From NCBI RefSeq assembly GCF_001544275.1, contig NZ_BCQE01000017.1, positions 25,157 through 89,156 on the forward strand: 64,000 bases of DNA, given 5' to 3'. The DNA comes from Enterococcus gallinarum NBRC 100675 (GTDB lineage Bacteria > Bacillota > Bacilli > Lactobacillales > Enterococcaceae). Below, in pieces: positions 28,724 to 38,707 of this stretch (its first letter is position 1; the number at the start of each line of letters is the position of its first letter). The position numbers and the translations under genes are program-made. Below the pieces are notes generated by a model. The model ran no database searches. It had not been told where the DNA came from and saw nothing but the letters and a program-made list of their open reading frames with translations.

Positions 28724-28766
28724 AGAAAAAGAAACAGTGACTGTCCTAAAAGGCTCTAGTCACTGC
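28724..28766 (-). terminator. Terminator of tuf
   Basis: CAGTGACT and AGTCACTG flank a short loop region and are followed by a U-rich stretch on the minus strand. Confidence 0.75.
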
Positions 28767-28789
28767 TTCATTCTTGTTGAAACACTGAT

Positions 28790-29977
28790 TTATTTTTCAA
28801 TTTCAGTAACGATACCGGAACCAACAGTGCGGCCACCTTCACGAATAGAGAAAGTCGTTCCATTTTCAACGGCGATTGGATGAATCAATTCCACATCGAT
28901 GGTCACGTTGTCACCTGGCATCACCATTTCTGTTCCTTCAGGCAATGTAATGTTCCCTGTCACATCCGTTGTACGGAAATAAAATTGTGGACGATAGTTG
29001 TTGAAGAATGGTGTATGACGACCACCTTCTTCTTTCGTCAATACATAAACTTCTGCTTGGAATTTTGTATGTGGTGTGATCGAACCTGGTTTAGCCAACA
29101 CTTGTCCTCGTTCAATTTCGTCACGAGTGATCCCTCTCAGCAAGACACCTACATTGTCACCGGCTTCCCCAAAGTCCATCGTCTTGCGGAACATTTCGAC
29201 GCCTGTCACTACAGCTTTTTGGGTTTCAGGTTTGATACCGACGATTTCTACTTCATCGCCTACCCGAACTGTTCCCCGATCGATCCGTCCGGAAGCAACT
29301 GTTCCTCGTCCAGTAATCGAAAAGACATCTTCAACTGGCAAGAGTAATGGTTTGTCTGTATCACGCTCAGGTGTTGGGATATAGCTGTCTACTGTATCCA
29401 TTAATTCCATGATGGCAGCTTCTGCATCAGGGTCTCCTTCCAACGCTTTTAATGCCGAACCTTTGATAACAGGAATGTCATCCCCTGGAAAATTATATTC
29501 AGATAGCAGTTCTCTTACTTCCATTTCTACTAAATCAATCAATTCTTCGTCATCGACTAAATCGATTTTGTTCAAGAAAACAATCAGATGTTTCACACCA
29601 ACTTGTCTCGAAAGCAAGATATGTTCCCGGGTTTGAGGCATTGGACCATCTGTTGCGGATACAACTAAAATCGCACCATCCATTTGGGCAGCACCGGTAA
29701 TCATATTTTTAACATAATCCGCGTGTCCTGGAGCGTCAATGTGAGCATAGTGACGTTTTTCTGTTTCATATTCAACGTGAGCGGTATTGATCGTGATACC
29801 ACGTTCCCGTTCTTCAGGAGCCGCATCAATACTTGCGTAATCTTGCGGATTAGCGAGTCCTTTTTTACCAAGAACTGTCGTAATGGCAGCAGTCAGTGTC
29901 GTTTTCCCATGATCCACGTGTCCAATTGTACCAATGTTTACATGTGGTTTACTACGATCATAATGTTGTTTTGCCAT
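28790..29977 (-). CDS. tuf: Elongation factor Tu
   Basis: This GTPase delivers aminoacyl-tRNA to the ribosome. The 395-residue protein has [17 protein letters not shown] and NKIDLVDD, then domains 2 and 3 with [18 protein letters not shown]. The start is the ATG at 29977 ([20 protein letters not shown]), 8 nt after AGGAGGG; the open frame continues upstream by 18 codons without support. It is monocistronic here, not in the str operon. Confidence 0.98.
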   Translation of the reverse strand: MAKQHYDRSKPHVNIGTIGHVDHGKTTLTAAITTVLGKKGLANPQDYASIDAAPEERERGITINTAHVEYETEKRHYAHIDAPGHADYVKNMITGAAQMDGAILVVSATDGPMPQTREHILLSRQVGVKHLIVFLNKIDLVDDEELIDLVEMEVRELLSEYNFPGDDIPVIKGSALKALEGDPDAEAAIMELMDTVDSYIPTPERDTDKPLLLPVEDVFSITGRGTVASGRIDRGTVRVGDEVEIVGIKPETQKAVVTGVEMFRKTMDFGEAGDNVGVLLRGITRDEIERGQVLAKPGSITPHTKFQAEVYVLTKEEGGRHTPFFNNYRPQFYFRTTDVTGNITLPEGTEMVMPGDNVTIDVELIHPIAVENGTTFSIREGGRTVGSGIVTEIEK

Positions 29978-30044
29978 AATAATTTCCCTCCTAAATGAGA
30001 TGTAGCGCCGTTGGATCGGCTCTACTATCAATTATAGACTTTTC

Positions 30045-30086
30045 CTTACAAAAGTAAAAAATTCTTCCTTACTTATTTTTTGTAAG
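30045..30086 (-). repeat. Hairpin in the tuf 5' leader
   Basis: CTTACAAAA and TTTTGTAAG form a 9-bp stem between the tuf promoter and start. The role is unknown; an mRNA-stabilising or attenuating leader is possible. Confidence 0.4.
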
Positions 30087-30101
30087 TTTAAATCTATCTC
30101 T

Positions 30102-30129
30102 ATTATAGGTCAAATTTAGTCAAAGTCAA
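30102..30129 (-). promoter_or_regulatory. Promoter of tuf
   Basis: TTGACT (30124-30129), 16-nt spacer, TATAAT (30102-30107) on the minus strand, giving a leader of about 120 nt. Confidence 0.7.
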
Positions 30130-30251
30130 GAATATTGTCTCCTTCATTGTTCGCCGTTTTTATTCAAAATTTCTAAGATTTGCTTTGATTTTGATAAAAT
30201 AGTTGGACGGGTCTGCTTTTTTATAGAATAATAGATATGAGGTGAACAGGA

Positions 30252-30611
30252 ATGAAAAAAATCATTGCGAGTTTGATCGTCTTTGGCGTTTTCTTAGGCG
30301 GCTGTTTCTTTGCCTACCGTTATTACTATGGCGGCACTGCTTATTACACCGAAATCACTACTAGCGGTACCCACTCAACATCAATTGCCAGTGATGGTGT
30401 GGCTCAAGATATTTATAAATATGAACAAGCGGCTTATAATGAATCCGGTGAAGAGAAGATCGTTCAAATGAATGAACATCGCTCCAAGCCCCTACGAGAA
30501 GGTGCCTATCTGAAACTGTTAGTCAATCCCCGCAAAGGCGTCCTCAGTTGGGAAGAAGTCTCACAAGAAGACGTACCCAAACCCGCTTTGGATCAACTCA
30601 ACAATAAATAA
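30252..30611 (+). CDS. YxeA-family (DUF1093) exported protein
   Basis: The 119-residue protein has a signal/anchor segment (residues 3-22; a cysteine at 18 lacks a clean lipobox), then a small domain with the family pattern YYTEI...Y.Y and KPLREGAYLKLLV and a closing GVLSWEEVSQEDVP. The family is common in Gram-positive bacteria and its function is unknown. The start follows GAGGTGAACAGGA. Confidence 0.75.
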   Translation: MKKIIASLIVFGVFLGGCFFAYRYYYGGTAYYTEITTSGTHSTSIASDGVAQDIYKYEQAAYNESGEEKIVQMNEHRSKPLREGAYLKLLVNPRKGVLSWEEVSQEDVPKPALDQLNNK

Positions 30612-30660
30612 AAATAGCTGCCAGAGACTCCTTGAGAAGAGCCTGGCAGCTATTTTTATA
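30611..30660. terminator. Bidirectional terminator
   Basis: AAAATAGCTGCCAG and CTGGCAGCTATTTT are perfect inverted repeats with U-runs both ways, between the YxeA-like gene (plus) and the next gene (minus). Confidence 0.9.
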
Positions 30661-31660
30661 TGCGATTGATGACTTCTTCCACATTTTTGATGGTTACAGA
30701 AATCGTGCCATCCGGATTGTTGATGAATTCGATCAAATTCGGATCTCGATAGACATCCAATGGAACGATCAACTCGATACCATTGGAAAGTTTTAGCTTT
30801 TGTTTGCCATATTTTTTTTCTGAAATTTCTCTGACCTCTCGCAGCATAGGGGCTTGATCGATATACCCTTTTTCTGCTACTTCTTCTTGAAACGCCATCT
30901 GAGCCGTAATATTATCTTTGAATACTTTTTGGGCAATCGAATCTACATGCAGCTGACCATTTTCTTCTATTGTATCGTAAACAGCCTCTTTGACATCGGC
31001 AATGACATCATAAGAAGGGGTCTCAAACTTTTGACCAATTTTTTCAGCTACCTTTTTGATGACTTTGACATTTTCTTCAAGAGAAGGTAACGGTTCAGAA
31101 TCAATCACTTTCGTGGAGAAATAGAAATATTTTTCTCCGGAGAAGGTATATTTTTTCTCTACTAATTCGTAAGTCAGCTGCTCGACATCGATTGTTATTC
31201 CTTCATCTGCTTTTTGGGTTTTGCCAGCTAAAAGTGCTCGATGCAAAATCAGATTATTGGCGATACCTATTTCAGTGCTGTCGATAAAGTGCGTGTAGCC
31301 ATCTGTATAGTTAACCTTCAAAAATGCCAATTGCAGTTTGGTATCTAATTCATACAAGACAATGAAAGCATCCGCACTTGGGGCATCTTCACTTTGTTGG
31401 TAAACTTCATACCAGCGTCGAAGGATTGCTTCACTGCTTTCAACAAATGATTCCGGCGCTTGTTTGACGAATCTAGCCATCTCAGAATCCTCCAGCAAGC
31501 GGCCGGTCTTTGTCTGAGGTGTCGCTAATTTTTGAATTTTTTTCGTTAAATAATCTCGGATGTATTCCGTTGTCAGATCCAATTCCACTTGCGAGTATAC
31601 GGGATCACCCGTTTGTCGATCCACAATGTGCATAATCGCACGCTTTAAATAGATATCCAT
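30656..31660 (-). CDS. Nucleoid-associated protein (NdpA/YejK family)
   Basis: The 334-residue protein begins MDIYLKRAIMHIVDRQTGDPVYS and keeps the family's alternating pattern (FLKVNYTDGYTHFIDS, SNGIELIVPLDVYRDP). YejK-like proteins bind nucleoid DNA, but their function is poorly known. The ATG at 31660 follows AAGGAGAGAGA; the open frame runs 35 codons further upstream without a ribosome site. The last codons lie in the shared terminator. Confidence 0.75.
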   Translation of the reverse strand: MDIYLKRAIMHIVDRQTGDPVYSQVELDLTTEYIRDYLTKKIQKLATPQTKTGRLLEDSEMARFVKQAPESFVESSEAILRRWYEVYQQSEDAPSADAFIVLYELDTKLQLAFLKVNYTDGYTHFIDSTEIGIANNLILHRALLAGKTQKADEGITIDVEQLTYELVEKKYTFSGEKYFYFSTKVIDSEPLPSLEENVKVIKKVAEKIGQKFETPSYDVIADVKEAVYDTIEENGQLHVDSIAQKVFKDNITAQMAFQEEVAEKGYIDQAPMLREVREISEKKYGKQKLKLSNGIELIVPLDVYRDPNLIEFINNPDGTISVTIKNVEEVINRI

Positions 31661-31819
31661 ATTCTCTCTCCTTATCCATTTCTCAAGTGTACAAAAAAAC
31701 TGGTTCAAAACACAAGTTTTTTTACATCTTTTTTGTGCATTATTTTGATCAGAAGTATCTTCCATTGGAAAAAAATCCCTTCTCTGCTAAACTAAAAACA
31801 AAGAAATGGAGGAATGAAA

Positions 31820-32659
31820 ATGAACAGTTATACTTTATCGAACAATGTATCGATTCCTGAACTTGGCTTTGGCACTTGGCAAACACCAAATGGTGACGTT
31901 GCTGTTTCTGCTGTCAAAAAAGCATTGGAAGTTGGTTACCGTCATATCGATACCGCGCAAGGTTACAAAAATGAAGACAGTGTTGGACAAGCAATTAAAG
32001 AAAGTGGCATTCCTAGAGAAGAAATCTTTTTGACAACAAAATTATGGAATGAAAATCACTCTTACGACTTGGTCCTTTCTTCCTTTGAAGAATCGTTGAA
32101 GAAATTACAAACCGACTATATCGATCTTTTCTTGATTCATTGGCCAAATCCAGTGAAATTCCGTGACAATTGGCAGTCAGCCAATGCAGAAACGTGGCGC
32201 GCAATGGAAGAGCTTTATCAAGCTGGTAAGATCAAAGCCATCGGCGTCAGCAATTTCTTGCCTCATCATTTCGAAGAACTGAAAAAAACAGCCACTATTT
32301 TCCCAATGGTCAACCAAATTTTCTTAGCGCCAGGTGAATTACAAAAAGAAGTAGTGTCTTATTGCCAAGAGCACAATGTCTTATTGGAAGCTTACAGTCC
32401 TTTAGGCACAGGAAAAATCTTTGACGTTCCCGAAATGCAGGAACTCTCTGACAAGTACGGCAAAACGATTGCTCAAATCGCGATTCGCTGGTCTTTACAA
32501 CATGGTTTCTTGCCGCTGCCTAAATCTGTTACACCAAGTCGTATCGAGGAAAACCTAGCAGTCTTTGATTTTGAGCTTTCTGATGAAGATATGCAGCGAA
32601 TCGATCAACTGGATGGAGTCGTTGGGAAAGCAACTAATCCGGATACAACAGGATTCTAA
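31820..32659 (+). CDS. Aldo/keto reductase
   Basis: The NADPH-dependent TIM-barrel reductase (279 residues) carries the tetrad Asp-Tyr (DTAQGYKNE), Lys (TTKLWNENH) and His (FLIHWPNP), and the C-terminal cofactor region PKSVTPSRIEENL. It is of the 2,5-diketogluconate reductase/YvgN type; the substrate is unknown. Translation starts at 31820, 7 nt after GGAGG, not at the ATG at 31814, which almost touches the site. Confidence 0.9.
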   Translation: MNSYTLSNNVSIPELGFGTWQTPNGDVAVSAVKKALEVGYRHIDTAQGYKNEDSVGQAIKESGIPREEIFLTTKLWNENHSYDLVLSSFEESLKKLQTDYIDLFLIHWPNPVKFRDNWQSANAETWRAMEELYQAGKIKAIGVSNFLPHHFEELKKTATIFPMVNQIFLAPGELQKEVVSYCQEHNVLLEAYSPLGTGKIFDVPEMQELSDKYGKTIAQIAIRWSLQHGFLPLPKSVTPSRIEENLAVFDFELSDEDMQRIDQLDGVVGKATNPDTTGF

Positions 32660-32673
32660 TGAGGGAAACCCCG

Positions 32674-32940
32674 ATGGATTCTACACGTTTGGATCAACTG
32701 CCCACTGCCGTCAAGCGAGCTTTGCATCCTGATTTTGTATTTCTGATTTTTCCCGACTACATTCAACATTTTCCCGCACGTCAATGGGATCAGTCAGACT
32801 ATCAGCAAATGCTTGCTGAAAAAGCGAAGATGCCGCTAAGCTTTTTTCTATGGGAAAATTACTTGGTCGCCTACGGTAAAAATGATTCGTTTATTTTGAT
32901 GCCTAAATATCAACAAATCGACGCTTTGAGCACTAAGTGA
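32674..32940 (+). CDS. Small conserved-looking protein of unknown function
   Basis: This 88-residue protein follows the aldo/keto reductase so closely that the first possible ATG (32659) overlaps that stop (TAATG). I prefer the ATG at 32674, 8-9 nt after GAGGG. The sequence is rich in aromatic residues (FVFLIFPDYIQHFP, then SFFLWENYLVAYG) and has no signal, membrane segment or motif I recognise. Coupling to the reductase is the only hint to function. Confidence 0.6.
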   Translation: MDSTRLDQLPTAVKRALHPDFVFLIFPDYIQHFPARQWDQSDYQQMLAEKAKMPLSFFLWENYLVAYGKNDSFILMPKYQQIDALSTK

Positions 32941-32978
32941 TGAACCTGGTATAGCTCTAGAAGTAAGTTGATTCCCTC

Positions 32979-33035
32979 AGAAACAGTCAAAGTCATCACC
33001 TACTCATTGGGTATGATCTTGGCTGTTTCTTTTAT
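32979..33035 (+). terminator. Terminator after the reductase operon
   Basis: AGAAACAG and CTGTTTCT bound an imperfect stem (...GTCAAAGTCAT / ATGATCTTGGC...) followed by a T-rich run. Confidence 0.6.
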
Positions 33036-33157
33036 TTCATTTAAGGAAAAGCCATTTTTTTCTGATAATCAAAAGAAATTCCTCATTTTTTCATGAAAAC
33101 CCCTGTTCATTTTCGTCATTATTCCTTATAATCGAGATTGATTGAGAGGAGAAGAAT

Positions 33158-33799
33158 ATGAAAAAGAAACAATTAGCCAAGTTAAAACAACAATTTCGTC
33201 CATCTTATGAAATGGCACGTCAACAATTATTTTCAGCGATCCAACACAAGACAGCTGCAAATTTTGGACTAGAGACCACCGTTTATATCAACCCTAAAAA
33301 CCGTGAGGAAATGTTGATCGAACTGCAAACGGCAACGACCAAAGAACAAAAAATCGCAGTTCCTTTAGACGAGAATTTCAAAATCGTTGTGAAACGAATC
33401 CAAAAACAAGAAAAAGGTCTATTAGATCGTTTTAGTGATAATCTAGTGGAAGAAATCGCCGCTTATTGGTTGCCAGCAACACCAGCTGTCACTCAACCAG
33501 AAGCCTCTGCTACTGAACCAGTCTCAGAATCTCAGCCGGAAGCAGCGGAAACAACGGATGGTTTTGCCGCTTTTGAAGAAAAAATGACTGCATTTCCTAA
33601 ATTCTCTGTTGAAAGAAATGCCGAGAATGTGCAGATTTTTGAAGATACAGCGAAAGAAAAACGCCTATTGGCAACTATATCAGCGACTGAAGTTGGCGAA
33701 TTCACTGTTGAACCTGCGTTGGCTCGTAAGTACAAACTGAAGCTGGATGTGATTCCATTGATCGAAGAGTATGCGAACACCCCACTAACTGAACGTTAA
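33158..33799 (+). CDS. Uncharacterised cytoplasmic protein
   Basis: I do not recognise this 213-residue protein. The N-terminal third is basic (MKKKQLAKLKQQFRPSYEMA), the middle is a proline/alanine/glutamate-rich linker (about residues 108-138), and the C-terminal part has a mixed beta/helical pattern. There is no signal peptide or membrane segment. The start follows AGAGGAGAAG, and a clear -10 (TATAAT, 33127-33132) lies upstream without a good -35. It is a single-gene unit ended by a strong terminator. Confidence 0.6.
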   Translation: MKKKQLAKLKQQFRPSYEMARQQLFSAIQHKTAANFGLETTVYINPKNREEMLIELQTATTKEQKIAVPLDENFKIVVKRIQKQEKGLLDRFSDNLVEEIAAYWLPATPAVTQPEASATEPVSESQPEAAETTDGFAAFEEKMTAFPKFSVERNAENVQIFEDTAKEKRLLATISATEVGEFTVEPALARKYKLKLDVIPLIEEYANTPLTER

Positions 33800-33802
33800 G
33801 CT

Positions 33803-33900
33803 AAAGAGACGATGATAGAAAGAAAAAAACGAACAGCTCAACTGTTGGGGTTTGGCTACTTCATTTGTTGGAATCCTTCTATCATCGTCTCTTTCTTTTA
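33803..33900 (+). terminator. Terminator with 18-bp stem
   Basis: AAAGAGACGATGATAGAA and TTCTATCATCGTCTCTTT are perfect inverted repeats about 55 nt apart, the inner part holding a second small stem (CAGCTCAACTG), followed by a T-rich run. Confidence 0.7.
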
Positions 33901-33990
33901 AATACGTCTTTGCCCATTACCAAAAAGCCATCTGCTAAAAGGTATTGATCAAATTCCATAGGACTGAATAACTCTGTATCAAGGAGGACC

Positions 33991-34422
33991 ATGATGAACG
34001 ATGATGAACGATTCTAAATATCTCCTAAAACATACAGTTCCTGAAGTAGCTGAATACCTAACTCTACGAAAAAGCCTGCGGTCTTACTCTTCGTGGAACA
34101 GCTGCGAGTAAAATTGGTTTAAGCAATAGTCTTTTTGCAGTGAATGTTCGAAGAACCAGCGATCAAACCTTAGTCGGCATGGGCCGATTGATTGGTGACG
34201 GAGGTACTGCCTATCAAATCCTAGACATCGCTGTCCTCCCTGAAGATCAAGGCAATGGATTCAAAATCAATCATGAGCGCCATAATGAACCATCTACATA
34301 AGGAAGTAGATCCTCAAGCTTACGTGAATCTGATTGCTGATTGTCCAGCTGAAAAACTTTATCAGCAGTTTGGTTTTGTGGAGACAGCCCCCAAAAGTAT
34401 TGGGATGTACTTAAAACGATGA
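33991..34422 (+). pseudogene. Broken GNAT-family acetyltransferase
   Basis: Three reading frames together spell an acetyltransferase: MNDSKYLLKHTVPEVAEYLT in one; GLSNSLFAVNVRRT, VGMGRLIGDGGTAYQILDI and AVLPEDQGNG (the acetyl-CoA site) in the next; AEKLYQQFGFVETAPKSIGM in the third, ending at the TGA at 34420-34422. Frameshifts fall near 34074 and 34263. In addition the start is spoiled by a tandem 10-bp duplication, ATGATGAACG at 33991 and 34001, which places the ribosome site AAGGAGG in front of a 9-codon dead end. Three lesions make a dead gene. Confidence 0.8.
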
Positions 34423-34464
34423 GCTTTAGCAGCTTCTAGAAACACTCATCAATTTATCTATGAC

Positions 34465-34516
34465 AAAAAAACTTGTTTCACGGTAGCAAATGCTACCGTG
34501 AAACAAGTTTTTTATT
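34465..34516. terminator. Terminator of mvaE (bidirectional)
   Basis: AAAACTTGTTTCACGGTAGC and its perfect complement enclose four bases, with U-runs on both sides. The mvaE stop lies in the repeat's edge. Confidence 0.9.
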
Positions 34517-36962
34517 GTTCCCGAATTTCTTCTAAAAATCGTAACGCTTGTTGTTGATTCATTGGTGGATTTTGCCGTAGTTTTTCAGCTACTTGCTCGA
34601 TTTCCGCTTTCTCCGCTCCAACAGCGATCGCTAGTGAACGAGCTTGCATACTCATATGTCCCTTCTGAATCCCTTCTGAGACAAGTGCCCGCAAAGCAGC
34701 CAAGTTTTGAACAAGTCCCACACTTGCAGCTAGCGCAGCTAACTCTTGAGAAGAGTGAACATCACTGATTTCCAATGCTGCTTGTGCTTTTGGTAGGACC
34801 TTTGTGGCGCCACCAACAGTAGCGATAGCTAACGGCAACGTGATTTCCCCTACTAATCGATCCGATTCGATGGTCCAATTAGTCAGTCCTTGATAGCTGC
34901 CAGTACGAGCTGCATAGCCGTGACAGGCAGCAGAAACTGCCCGGGTATCATTTCCAGTGGCCAGCATCACTGCCTCCACCCCATTCATGATGCCTTTATT
35001 ATGAGTGACTGCTCGATAAGGATCCGTTTTGGCAAACAAAGAAGCTTGAACAATTTTTTGTGCAACCGTGGCACCATCCCTTTTGCTTAAAGCAGAAAAC
35101 GGTACTTCACAAACAGCCGTGACTAATGACTCAGTAGCAAGATTGCTTAAAATACTAAATAAGATTTCTTCATTAGGAAACCATTCTCTGAAAAGTGCGG
35201 CAACGCCTTCTAAGATCGCATTGATGATATTGGCTCCCATCGCATCCTTGACATCCACGAAAAGATCCACCGATAAAAACGTCGACTGATCAGCAGATTC
35301 CTGCTGAGAATCTGCTGGAAAGTGCCGCAGAGCGATGCGTCGCAATCCTCCTTCTCGTTTGACGATCGAAGGATAGCTTTGTTCTGCCCGCTCAAAAATC
35401 ACAGCTTGGTTTTCCGCAATCCATTGCTCGATTTCATTTGGATTCTTTGCAGAAAAAACAATCTGTCCTCGCAACAATCGTTCTTTGCTTTGCGTATGGA
35501 TCTCACCAGCCATTTTGGCTCCATTACTCATTGCTGCAATCACAGAAGGTTCTTCTGTAGCCATTGGCACGACATATGCTTTGCCGTCCACCTTCAGATT
35601 CATACCTACACCCATTGGCAGCTCGATCTCACTGATTTGGTTCTCAATCAAATGGTTCGCCGTGTCTTCCGCTAACATCATTTGTGACAGTTGTTGTTTG
35701 GTTTCACTAGAAATTTTTTGTTGATTCTCAAGCTCTTGTAACCGCTCAGCGGGGGACAACTCATAAAATTTCTTATCCGTCGGCTTTGCTTTTTCAATTG
35801 TTGGCCGCTCCAACAGCATAGCCAGCCCTAACCCGCCACCAACACATAAAGATGCAATCCCATAACGGGCTTGGATCTCTTGCATTTGGTAGACCAAAGA
35901 AGTCGCTAAGCGGGCTCCTGTAGCACCAATCGCATGTCCAAGAGAAATTCCGCCACCATAGCGATTGACTTTTGCTGGATCCAATCCCAATTCAGACTCC
36001 ACCACGATCGAAGATGCAGCAAACGCTTCGTTGATCTCAAACACACCGATGTCTTCTAATGAAACTTTTTGATTTTGAAGAAGTGTTCGAATTGCCTTGA
36101 TAGGAGAGATCCCCATGATTTCAGGGTCAATCCCTACTTCAACGATTTCTTTGATCGTCGCTAAATACGGAATATCATTTGTTTCACAGTAGGTTTTTGA
36201 TGCTAACAACACCAATGCTGCACCATCATTGATCGTAGAAGCATTTCCAGCAGTTACGGTACCGTCAGTTTTAAAAACTGGTTTTAAAGAAGTCAGTTTT
36301 TCTAGTGTGGTCTGACTGCGGATCCCTTCATCTGCGGTGATCGTTTCTGTTTCGCCAGCCAGCGGAACGATCTCTTTCGCAAATTTATTCTCTGCTTGCG
36401 CTTTAGCGGCTTTCATTTGTGATTGATAGGCGAACTGGTCCTGAGCCTCTCGCGAGATGTCGTAGCGTTGCGCCACATTTTCAGCTGTCAAGCCCATTGG
36501 CTTACTACTAAAAGCATCTGTTAAACCATCTAATGTCATACTTGAGACTGGAACACTGTAAGTATCTTCTGCTTTATTGTAATGACTGAGGGACGGAGCA
36601 TTCGTCATGCTTTCGATCCCCCCGGCTAAAACAACTTGCGCTTTGCCCAACTGGATTTGTTCCATTCCCATTAAAATGGCTTTCAATCCAGAACCACAAA
36701 CTTCATTGATCGTTGATGCCGGGATGTCCACTGAGAGACCACTTTGTAGGGCCACTTGTCGGGCAGGGTTTTGGCCATTGCCTGCTTGTAGAACATTGCC
36801 GATGATCACTTGCGCGATTTCTTCCTTGATCTTTTGATTTCGTTCAAACATATCTTTCGCTACAGCAGTACCTAATGCAACTGCTGAAAATTTCTTTAAT
36901 GACCCATGGTATTTACCGATGGGGGTTCTTCGTGCATCGATAATAACAACTTCTTCCACCAT
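34512..36962 (-). CDS. mvaE: Bifunctional acetyl-CoA acetyltransferase / HMG-CoA reductase
   Basis: It catalyses the first and third steps of the mevalonate pathway in one 816-residue chain, a fusion typical of enterococci. The thiolase half (about 1-390) has the active cysteine in [11 protein letters not shown] (Cys89), NEAFAA and [10 protein letters not shown]. The class II HMG-CoA reductase half (from about 400) has [31 protein letters not shown] and [12 protein letters not shown]. It is divergent from mvaS, 188 bp away, so precursors for isoprenoid lipid carriers are made from a paired locus. Confidence 0.97.
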   Translation of the reverse strand: MVEEVVIIDARRTPIGKYHGSLKKFSAVALGTAVAKDMFERNQKIKEEIAQVIIGNVLQAGNGQNPARQVALQSGLSVDIPASTINEVCGSGLKAILMGMEQIQLGKAQVVLAGGIESMTNAPSLSHYNKAEDTYSVPVSSMTLDGLTDAFSSKPMGLTAENVAQRYDISREAQDQFAYQSQMKAAKAQAENKFAKEIVPLAGETETITADEGIRSQTTLEKLTSLKPVFKTDGTVTAGNASTINDGAALVLLASKTYCETNDIPYLATIKEIVEVGIDPEIMGISPIKAIRTLLQNQKVSLEDIGVFEINEAFAASSIVVESELGLDPAKVNRYGGGISLGHAIGATGARLATSLVYQMQEIQARYGIASLCVGGGLGLAMLLERPTIEKAKPTDKKFYELSPAERLQELENQQKISSETKQQLSQMMLAEDTANHLIENQISEIELPMGVGMNLKVDGKAYVVPMATEEPSVIAAMSNGAKMAGEIHTQSKERLLRGQIVFSAKNPNEIEQWIAENQAVIFERAEQSYPSIVKREGGLRRIALRHFPADSQQESADQSTFLSVDLFVDVKDAMGANIINAILEGVAALFREWFPNEEILFSILSNLATESLVTAVCEVPFSALSKRDGATVAQKIVQASLFAKTDPYRAVTHNKGIMNGVEAVMLATGNDTRAVSAACHGYAARTGSYQGLTNWTIESDRLVGEITLPLAIATVGGATKVLPKAQAALEISDVHSSQELAALAASVGLVQNLAALRALVSEGIQKGHMSMQARSLAIAVGAEKAEIEQVAEKLRQNPPMNQQQALRFLEEIREQ

Positions 36963-37150
36963 GCCACCTCCAACAGAAATATATCATTATTTCCACAAAA
37001 AAAGAATACCCCACGAGTTTCCATTCTGTTCCAATCAGCCATTCTTAAATAAAGTTTAAATTCTAATAGAATTTTTTTCATTTTTAAACAAAAATATGAT
37101 ACCGTATAGACGATAGTTATAACATAAGTTAAATCCAAAGGAGCGTCATA

Positions 37151-38305
37151 ATGAACGTTGGTATTGATAAAATAAATTTTTTTGTTCCGCCTTACTATAT
37201 AGACATGGTTGATCTCGCTCACGCTCGTGAGGTAGATCCTAATAAATTTACCATTGGTATCGGTCAAGACCAAATGGCAGTCAGCAAAAAAACACAAGAT
37301 ATCGTTACATTTGCGGCTAGTGCAGCAAAAGAAATCTTAGAACCTGAAGACTTGCAGGCAATCGACATGGTGATTGTTGGGACAGAATCTGGAATCGATG
37401 AGTCGAAAGCCTCTGCTGTAGTCTTACACAGATTGCTTGGCGTCCAACCTTTCGCCCGCTCTTTCGAAATCAAAGAGGCTTGTTACGGAGCAACGGCAGG
37501 GATTCAATTTGCGAAAACCCATATTCAAGCCAATCCAGAAAGCAAGGTTCTAGTCATTGCGTCCGATATTGCTCGTTATGGCTTACGTTCCGGTGGTGAA
37601 CCGACACAAGGAGCAGGTGCTGTTGCCATGTTGCTTACAGCTAACCCACGAATTTTGACTTTTGAAAATGACAATTTGATGTTGACTCAAGATATTTATG
37701 ATTTTTGGCGTCCTCTCGGCCACGCTTATCCAATGGTCGATGGGCATCTATCCAATCAAGTCTACATCGATTCTTTCAAAAAAGTGTGGCAAGCTCATTG
37801 CGAACGCAATCAAACCAGCATCAGCGATTATGCTGCAATCAGCTTCCATATTCCTTATACAAAAATGGGAAAAAAAGCATTGTTAGCAGTCTTTGCCGAT
37901 GAAGTAGAAACAGAGCAGGAACGAGTGATGGCTCGCTATGAAGAATCCATCGTCTATAGTCGCAGAATCGGCAATCTCTATACCGGCTCTCTGTATTTGG
38001 GACTGATTTCGTTATTAGAAAATTCGTCTCATTTAAGCGCAGGAGATCGCATTGGTCTTTTTAGTTATGGTTCTGGGGCTGTTTCTGAATTTTTCAGTGG
38101 TCGTTTGGTAGCTGGTTATCAAAATCAATTAAACAAAGAAGCCCACACTCAGCTATTGGATCAGCGACAAAAATTAAGCATTGAGGAATATGAAGCCATC
38201 TTTACTGATTCATTGGAAATCGATCAAGATGCCGCATTTTCTGATGATCTTCCTTATAGTATTCGAGAAATTAAAAATACGATCCGTTATTATAAAGAAA
38301 GCTAA
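37151..38305 (+). CDS. mvaS: HMG-CoA synthase
   Basis: It condenses acetyl-CoA with acetoacetyl-CoA, the second mevalonate step. The 384-residue protein has the catalytic Cys111 in KEACYGATAG, Glu79 in GTESGIDESKA and a later catalytic His in ISFHIPYTKMG. The start follows AAAGGAGCG. A terminator lies 13 nt after the stop. Confidence 0.97.
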   Translation: MNVGIDKINFFVPPYYIDMVDLAHAREVDPNKFTIGIGQDQMAVSKKTQDIVTFAASAAKEILEPEDLQAIDMVIVGTESGIDESKASAVVLHRLLGVQPFARSFEIKEACYGATAGIQFAKTHIQANPESKVLVIASDIARYGLRSGGEPTQGAGAVAMLLTANPRILTFENDNLMLTQDIYDFWRPLGHAYPMVDGHLSNQVYIDSFKKVWQAHCERNQTSISDYAAISFHIPYTKMGKKALLAVFADEVETEQERVMARYEESIVYSRRIGNLYTGSLYLGLISLLENSSHLSAGDRIGLFSYGSGAVSEFFSGRLVAGYQNQLNKEAHTQLLDQRQKLSIEEYEAIFTDSLEIDQDAAFSDDLPYSIREIKNTIRYYKES

Positions 38306-38317
38306 ACCTATTTAATC

Positions 38318-38350
38318 AAAGCAGCTTAGTTAACCTGGCTGCTTTTTTAT
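38318..38350 (+). terminator. Terminator of mvaS
   Basis: AAGCAGC and GCTGCTT with a partly paired middle, followed by six T. Confidence 0.8.
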
Positions 38351-38415
38351 TTTACCATTTTCATTCATCCCTTTATCTGTTATAAAAAAAATTTTCAGAA
38401 TATTGCGTTTTTCAA

Positions 38416-38445
38416 TTGACAGATAACTGAACTTTCGTCTATACT
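38416..38445 (+). promoter_or_regulatory. Promoter of the ABC-importer operon
   Basis: A perfect TTGACA (38416-38421), 18-nt spacer, TATACT (38440-38445). Transcription would start near 38452, giving a leader of about 300 nt. Confidence 0.75.
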
Positions 38446-38474
38446 GTAAACAATTCAAGTTTGGAGGAAGAATC

Positions 38475-38531
38475 ATGAAACTATTACTATCCCCACAACT
38501 GAATATTGCTTACTTTAGCTATTTTAGATAG
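38475..38531 (+). CDS. Leader peptide rich in Tyr and Phe
   Basis: This is an 18-codon ORF, MKLLLSPQLNIAYFSYFR, with GGAGG exactly 7 nt before its ATG and a start of transcription about 23 nt before that. The codons just before the stop read Tyr-Phe-Ser-Tyr-Phe. The stop codon overlaps the first of three mutually complementary segments, and a terminator with a competing antiterminator lies 140-175 nt downstream. This is the layout of a transcription attenuator sensing aromatic aminoacyl-tRNA. I know of no description of it, and no database search was possible. Confidence 0.75.
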   Translation: MKLLLSPQLNIAYFSYFR

Positions 38532-38707
38532 TTTGTATTCATAACATTGTGGATACAAACCTCACAACACTTTGTTTGTATCTATAATGGCTAGAGCAGT
38601 TTAACGTGAACAGCAGCCATGTAGAGTATCTTCTAAATGGCCGCACTGAATTTCTGAATTTTGGTAAGTTCAAATCCATTTAGACGATTGTCTGAATGGA
38701 TTTTTTT
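38531..38707 (+). promoter_or_regulatory. Nested alternative hairpins of the importer leader
   Basis: GTTTGTAT (38531-38538), ATACAAAC (38553-38560) and GTTTGTAT (38574-38581) give two exclusive 8-bp stems. TCTATAATGGCT (38581-38592) can pair with AGCCATGTAGA (38615-38625), and GCCAT (38616-38620) with ATGGC (38637-38641). CTAAATGG (38633-38640) is exactly complementary to CCATTTAG (38676-38683), the 5' arm of the terminator. Confidence 0.65.
38672..38707 (+). terminator. Attenuator terminator before the ABC importer
   Basis: AAATCCATTTAGAC and GTCTGAATGGATTT pair around GATT and run into seven T. It lies upstream of the first structural gene, so it must be conditional. Confidence 0.85.

Noticed and set aside
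38531..38707. T-box riboswitch before the ABC importer
   Set aside because: No T-box sequence (GGTGGNACC-type) or Stem I motifs are found; the only similar stretch, AAATGGCCGCAC, does not fit.
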